Below the pieces are notes generated by a model that saw only the letters and a list, made by a program, of their open reading frames with translations, had not been told where the DNA came from and did no database searches. Made by a program: the position numbers and the translations under genes. From Litoribacter populi (GTDB lineage: Bacteria; Bacteroidota; Bacteroidia; Cytophagales; Cyclobacteriaceae): DNA of 64,000 nucleotides. Positions 62,733-64,000 of the stretch are shown in pieces; the first letter of the stretch is position 1, and every line of letters begins with the position of its first letter. Where the stretch lies: assembly GCF_007483685.1 (NCBI RefSeq), contig NZ_VMKN01000001.1, forward strand, positions 1,412,383 to 1,476,382, read 5' to 3'.

Positions 62733-64000
62733 TTAGTGGTTGACAATGGGTGTCCCAGCCTTCTTTTTCCTTATTTTCACCCATGTTTGTCCGGAAAAAA
62801 CCCAATAAAAGCGGGAAAATCAGTGTCCAGGTAATCGAGAAAAAATCTGGTAAATATAAAGTCGTCAAAACCGTCGGCAGCAGCCCGGATTTGGACACAG
62901 TAGAAAGACTTGTCAAGGAAGGAGAACAGTGGATTAAGTCCCAACGTGGGCTACTGGAGCTCCCATTCAACAACGAAAAGCAGGCTGTTCAAAACGTTCT
63001 CGACAATATTGCGGGAATTACGGTAACCGGAACAGAGCTTTTATTGGGGAAAATTTTTGACATGATTGGCTTTAACGCTGTCAAGGATGAACTATTCAGG
63101 TGGCTGGTTTTTTCAAGGCTGTGTTTTCCGGGCAGTAAACTCAAGACCACTGAGTACCTCTTCAATTTCCATGGGCTTTCCATCGAGGTCCATGCCCTGT
63201 ACAGGTATATGGACAAGCTGTACAACAATTATAAAGAAACCGTCCAGCTGATCAGCTTTGAGCATACCAGGAAAATACTCGGGGGATCGATCAATGTCGT
63301 GTTTTATGATGTGACCACTCTCTATTTTGAAATAGACCAGGAAGATGACCTTAGAAAAACAGGTTTTTCGAAAGAGGGAAAACATCAGAATCCACAGATC
63401 GTACTGGGCCTTCTTGTCGGGCTGGAGGGATATCCGTTGGCCTATGAAATTTTCGAGGGAAACAAGTTTGAAGGCCACACGATGATCCCGGTTATTGAGA
63501 AGTTCAAGACTAAATATAACCTGCCCGCCCCCGTCATCATAGCTGATTCGGGCCTGCTTTCAAAAAAGAATATTGAAGACCTCGTTGAAAAGGGATATGA
63601 GTTCATTTTGGGAGCCAGGCTGAAGACCGGCGGTAAGGGCCAAAAATCAAAGGTTCTTTCACTTGAGCTGTGCAACGGGGAGAGCACCATCCTGGATTGG
63701 GAAGAAGGGCTCAAAATGGTTGTCAGCTATTCTGAGAAGCGGGCCAGAAAAGACCGGTCCAACAGGGAAAGGGGCCTGAAGAAGCTGGAGAAGCAGCTCA
63801 GGTCGGGAAAGCTCAATAAATCGCACATCAACAACAGGGGCTACAACAAGTACCTAAAAATGGAGGGCGAAATCAAAATTGAGATCGACCGGGCAAGATT
63901 TGAACAGGATTCCAGGTGGGACGGCCTGAAAGGCTATATCACCAATACACGACTGGGGAAAGACCAAATAATAGAAAACTACAACAATCTGTGGAAAATA
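62733..64000 (+). mobile_element. insertion sequence of IS1634/IS4-like type, left part
   Basis: The transposase starts at 62783 and continues past the right edge. The left inverted repeat should lie in 62704-62782. TAGTGGTTGACAATGGGTGT at 62734-62753 is the most repeat-like candidate, but its partner is outside the window. Confidence 0.55.
62783..64000 (+). CDS. IS1634/IS4-type DDE transposase, C-terminus beyond the window
   Basis: Open from ATG 62783 to the right edge (406 codons). N-terminal part (VRKKPNKSGKISVQVIEKKS) is followed by the DDE region: VVFYDVTTLYFEI gives the first Asp in the DVTTLYFE motif of the IS1634 group, then GLLVGLEGYPLAYEIFEGN (the target-side motif), then PVIIADSGLLSKKNIED gives the second Asp. 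The final catalytic Glu should lie past 64000. The base usage (CC/GG-richer codons) differs somewhat from the A/T-rich genes next to it, fitting transfer. Confidence 0.88.
   Translation, partial: MFVRKKPNKSGKISVQVIEKKSGKYKVVKTVGSSPDLDTVERLVKEGEQWIKSQRGLLELPFNNEKQAVQNVLDNIAGITVTGTELLLGKIFDMIGFNAVKDELFRWLVFSRLCFPGSKLKTTEYLFNFHGLSIEVHALYRYMDKLYNNYKETVQLISFEHTRKILGGSINVVFYDVTTLYFEIDQEDDLRKTGFSKEGKHQNPQIVLGLLVGLEGYPLAYEIFEGNKFEGHTMIPVIEKFKTKYNLPAPVIIADSGLLSKKNIEDLVEKGYEFILGARLKTGGKGQKSKVLSLELCNGESTILDWEEGLKMVVSYSEKRARKDRSNRERGLKKLEKQLRSGKLNKSHINNRGYNKYLKMEGEIKIEIDRARFEQDSRWDGLKGYITNTRLGKDQIIENYNNLWKI

Overview
The window looks like chromosomal DNA of a member of the Bacteroidota, most likely order Cytophagales, family Cyclobacteriaceae (Echinicola/Algoriphagus/Cyclobacterium type). 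This placement is inferred from gene content: many MacB/FtsX-like orphan permeases opening with MWKNYxKxAxRN, LytS/LytTR signalling pairs, a DUF4221-like lipoprotein, TonB receptors of the OMP beta-barrel-3 type, S41 peptidases, and few obvious Shine-Dalgarno sites. No rRNA, tRNA or CRISPR array was seen.

Layout. 1-1608 is the early end of a Mu-like transposable phage: transposase N-terminus, Ner-like HTH, divergent repressor, then end-type repeats. 1658-4766 holds a DUF4221-like lipoprotein, a decayed peptidase tail and an Ntn hydrolase with a TPR. 5217-9667 is a signalling cluster: histidine kinase, CheY-like regulator, receiver-adenylate cyclase, YitT transporter and HD hydrolase. 9912-18167 has a permease, a LytTR regulator, a PAS kinase, a polysaccharide deacetylase and an S41 peptidase. 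20049-26469 is a TonB receptor, three tandem LytS kinases and one LytTR regulator, followed by an S41 peptidase, a DUF4932-like metallopeptidase and a broken M1 peptidase. 30908-35651 carries a Vat/CatB acetyltransferase and a three-subunit molybdenum oxidoreductase. 36081-59316 contains five more permeases interleaved with AraC, Fic-HTH, PadR, beta-lactamase-fold and alpha/beta-hydrolase genes. 59415-62703 holds DoxX, a frameshifted hemolysin-III gene, and an ECF sigma/anti-sigma/Spy-like operon. An IS1634/IS4-like transposase runs off the right edge.

The strongest unexplained signal is regulatory. Each of the six permease transcription units (starts 9912, 36081, 41784, 48816, 52088, 56839) has an upstream TGGCA(C/T) element resembling a sigma-54 -24 box. 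Each is preceded by a 16-bp palindrome of the form TGTCCG-N4-CGGACA. In five cases the palindrome ends 71-73 bp before the -24 box. In the sixth the distance is 51 bp, about two helical turns shorter. This is the layout of an enhancer-binding-protein/sigma-54 regulon whose regulator and ATPase partners lie outside the window.

A second regulatory signal is a LytTR-type operator, GTCGAAAA and GTCTAAAA 21 bp apart. It occurs twice with identical spacing, upstream of the TonB-receptor/kinase operon and between its regulator and the next S41 peptidase. A third is a duplicated palindromic operator over the start of the Fic-HTH gene.

The window is rich in gene decay (peptidase tails, Ntn-hydrolase relic, M1 peptidase, AraC regulator, receiver-domain relic, sigma factor, hemolysin III) and in dispersed intergenic palindromes.
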